From the NCBI GenBank assembly GCA_035527455.1, contig DATLAN010000415.1:1-54595 (forward strand): a stretch of 54,595 bases of DNA. The letters run 5' to 3'. Positions 52,688 to 54,595 of the stretch are shown in pieces. The notes below the pieces were generated by a model. The model was given only the letters and a program-made list of their open reading frames with translations. It was not told where the DNA came from and did no database searches. The stretch comes from DATLAN01 sp035527455 (GTDB lineage Bacteria; Planctomycetota; Planctomycetia; Pirellulales; Thermoguttaceae). The stretch's first letter is position 1. The number at the start of each line of letters is the position of its first letter. A program made the translations under genes and the position numbers.

Positions 52688-53265
52688 GAATGTGTTGTCC
52701 TCCTATCTTTATATTTTTGCGTGCGCCGAGCACTCTTCGCATGAAAAACCAAAGAATCTTGGCTTTCCGGAAGGGCGGGCTGGTGGTGCTTGTTCGGGTT
52801 GGTGAAGCTGCTGTTGCCCGCGGCGATGGCGTTGTTCGAGCGCGGTTCAACTTTTACGTTGTACGGCGGGTCAGTTACCACCATTTGGACGGTGGCGCCG
52901 TCCAGCAGCCGGTCGAGGTCGGCCACGCTGCCGCTGTCACCGCACAGCAGCCGGTGGTCACCGAGTATCCACAGGTCGCCGCGGCGGGTGACAGCCTCGT
53001 CCGGCGGCTCGGGAACTTCGTCCGCGTCGGTCAGGCCCTGCTTCAGGTCGCCGGCCAGCAGTTGGGCCAACTCCTTGTCGTCAAACGCCAACACGTCCAG
53101 GTTGAAGCCGGCGTCCTTCAGGGCCTGCAGGCGCCAGATGATCCGCTTGACGAGAAACGCCTTGTGCCGCGAGCGGGTCTCGTGGCCGAAGGCCTCCCGG
53201 TACTTCTCCCGCAACTGCGAGACGGTCATCCGCTTCAGCGCGGCGACCTCTTTGGCTACGTTCAT
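52591..53265 (-). pseudogene. DUF2924 to DNA-methyltransferase chimera, prophage remnant
   Basis: ATG 53265 follows AAAGGAG. Residues 1-49 (VAALKRMTVSQLREKYREAFG, KAFLVKRIIWRLQAL) are DUF2924. From residue 50 the frame switches to the ParB-methyltransferase linker and the methylase start: DAGFNLDVLAFDDKELAQLL, GDLWILGDHRLLCGDS, and the catalytic DPPYNV. The product then loses identity after about residue 157, so only the first motif of the methylase remains. The frame is closed by the start of the next small gene. Two genes have been fused in frame by deletion and the product is inactive as a methylase. Confidence 0.72.
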
Positions 53266-53690
53266 GCCGTGCTCCTTTTTCTGAGGGACCGTTAACCAGC
53301 ACGGACACTGAGCCTCGTTTCCACGGACAGCTCAAGGCCATCGGGGGCGGATTTTTGAGAATTTGGGGAAGTTGTGGTGGATTTGCAGGCCTGTTTTTTC
53401 CACCGCAGCAATCCGCACTCCGCGGCGTGGTTGAACTGGGACTTGTCGGACGATATGGCGGCGACGATGAGATACTGCATCAACGCCATCTATCGGAAAT
53501 TCAGGCCACCTACCAATCATCCGGGTCATCTCGGGCGGATTATCCGAGAATCGAGTTGGCATTTCGGCCATCGTTGTTTCGGCCAAAGCGGTGGGCTGAT
53601 GCGGGATCGCTCGAAGATCTCCTTCGCAACATCGGTCCCCGTACCGACCGATTCCATCGTTATCCACCTCAACAGAAAGGAACAGCCCCC
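53266..53690. other. Intergenic region
   Basis: No coherent coding sequence on either strand. It holds the ribosome-binding site of the DUF2924 chimera (minus) and that of the next plus-strand gene (AGAAAGGA at ~53674). Confidence 0.4.
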
Positions 53691-54203
53691 ATGGACTGGG
53701 GCATCTACAACGATACGTATCGCGACCCATGGGCGATGACGTACGCCGGACAATTCTGGGCTGAATTCATGGTAGGCGGTTTGCAGTCGATAACGCTGTC
53801 GGAACGCGACGCGATGGTTAGTCCGGAAAGGCCAGAGAACCTAGTCATTCCAGACGGTGGATGGATGATGGCAGACTACGCCCTAACGGAGTTATCAAAA
53901 GCGTTTCAGCTTGCTCGCAACCTGTCGCGGCATTTCGGCGACTTAGAGCGCGTGCAGCTTGAATTCTCGGCCAGGAACATTCGAGGGCGTTGGCTGAGAT
54001 TCGAGCACGGCGACTCGATGGGACCATGTCGTGCACCGACTATTCAACGAAAGATCGAGAGGACCGCAGCTGATTTCCGCGAAAACTGGCTGGAATGCTT
54101 TGCCACAATGGGGAGAGACTTCTGTGATCTCTTTTGTCGAGACGGCCGCGTGCTGAGTCTTGCTGACATCAAGTCGTACCAGAACGTAGCGGGCAATTAT
54201 TGA
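53691..54203 (+). CDS. Hypothetical protein
   Basis: 170 residues from ATG 53691, with AGAAAGGA about 9 nt upstream; the upstream extension in the same frame is low-quality. Composition is soluble and mixed: DWGIYNDTYRDPWAMTYAGQ, then VQLEFSARNIRGRWLRFEHGDS, and a helical end (ENWLECFATMGRDFCDLFCRDG). There is no signal peptide or membrane segment. I do not recognise a family. It lies alone beyond the prophage remnant. Confidence 0.5.
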   Translation: MDWGIYNDTYRDPWAMTYAGQFWAEFMVGGLQSITLSERDAMVSPERPENLVIPDGGWMMADYALTELSKAFQLARNLSRHFGDLERVQLEFSARNIRGRWLRFEHGDSMGPCRAPTIQRKIERTAADFRENWLECFATMGRDFCDLFCRDGRVLSLADIKSYQNVAGNY

Positions 54204-54499
54204 GCCCCACAAAATCGAATGGAATGCGTTCGCATCTATCCTCCCGCTTTGCCGCGAACGGCGATGCATCCTGCAGGCCCAGCCAAAGCGTCGGTCACAT
54301 CGACCGACGCATCGAAGCCGCACAGTGGGGGGCAAAGTCAGAAATCGTTCGTTTCCCGACGCAGACGCAGGAACCCCCTTCTGACACGTAAGTTCTGTCT
54401 GGGGTGTCCGATATTGCCATGTCGTAATTCAAAACCCCGTAAAGCCGTGGCGCAAGTAAGCGTCCGATCTGTCCATGGTGGTGCGACGGCAGGGAGCGG
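54204..54499. other. Intergenic region
   Basis: Nothing recognised: no RNA, promoter consensus or coherent frame. Confidence 0.35.
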
Positions 54500-54595
54500 C
54501 TATTTCTGGCGGGCACGGCGATGGGCTCGACGAGCACGGGTACGGGTGGCTCGGGCTCGGGATTCGTCCAGCCGATGGGTGAGGATCGCCTCGGG
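54500..54595 (-). CDS. Possible C-terminal end of a gene running off the right edge
   Basis: The frame is open from the window edge for 31 residues to a TAG. It reads EAILTHRLDESRARATRTRARRAHRRARQK, a coherent basic helical tail. This may be the 3' end of a real gene entering from the right, but the stretch is short. Confidence 0.25.
   Translation of the reverse strand, partial: PEAILTHRLDESRARATRTRARRAHRRARQK

Overview
The window reads as high-GC DNA from a planctomycete, probably of the Pirellulales type. Two giant surface or secreted proteins carry the planctomycete LEPR-xLL / LEPLExRxLL N-terminal motif (43-72 and 28224-28256). The first ends in the planctomycete dockerin-like tail (EF-hand-like DFNRD...NATDVLLARNN).

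Layout. (1) 1-10104: the 3' part of a giant gene built from lamin-tail domains, a CotH-like domain, a beta-helix and a dockerin; its true start lies left of the window. (2) 10105-18436: a decayed mobile region. It holds a 3' fragment of tRNA-Sec (10380-10454), small element genes, a truncated MT-A70-type methyltransferase and a minus-strand operon ardC > clamp-loader-like AAA+ > Cro/C1-type HTH > tyrosine recombinase behind a good sigma70-type promoter. Then come a serine recombinase without its catalytic N-terminus, a 3' fragment of tRNA-Arg(CCG), the first 136 residues of an SMC/RecF-like ATPase and a 3'-truncated DDE transposase. Both tRNA pieces keep only the 3' half, as expected at integration junctions.

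(3) 18490-27389: the most interesting part, a compact plus-strand operon of visibly lower GC. The order is PqqD/RRE-like protein, ATP-grasp ligase, 60-residue peptide, second ATP-grasp ligase, fold-III PLP decarboxylase homologue, RaSEA/TIGR01210-like radical SAM enzyme, pentapeptide-repeat protein fused to a K+ channel pore, and a small unknown protein. The 60-residue peptide has Y-x-K-P-x-I near its N-terminus, like leader motifs bound by PqqD-type recognition elements in lasso and PQQ-type pathways. I propose a ribosomally made, post-translationally modified peptide (RiPP) pathway of a combination I do not recognise, with the pentapeptide/channel protein as a possible target, immunity or effector partner.

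(4) 28113-50771: a 7,552-residue adhesin-like polymorphic toxin. It runs from RTX repeats through seven ~54-residue repeats, cadherin/VCBS-like domains, three LamG domains, golvesin-like, PKD, PPC and Calx-beta-like domains and a ~1,150-residue Ala-rich helical region to a HINT autoprocessing domain interrupted by two membrane segments. It ends in a GIY-YIG nuclease toxin. An Imm51-like immunity gene follows (50880-51215), then a convergent leucine-rich-repeat gene.

(5) 52100-54595: prophage wreckage on the minus strand (portal N-terminus, a small head-region protein, a DUF2924 to DNA-methyltransferase chimera), one unrecognised plus-strand gene, and an uncertain partial gene at the right edge. 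No rRNA, CRISPR array or intact tRNA was seen.
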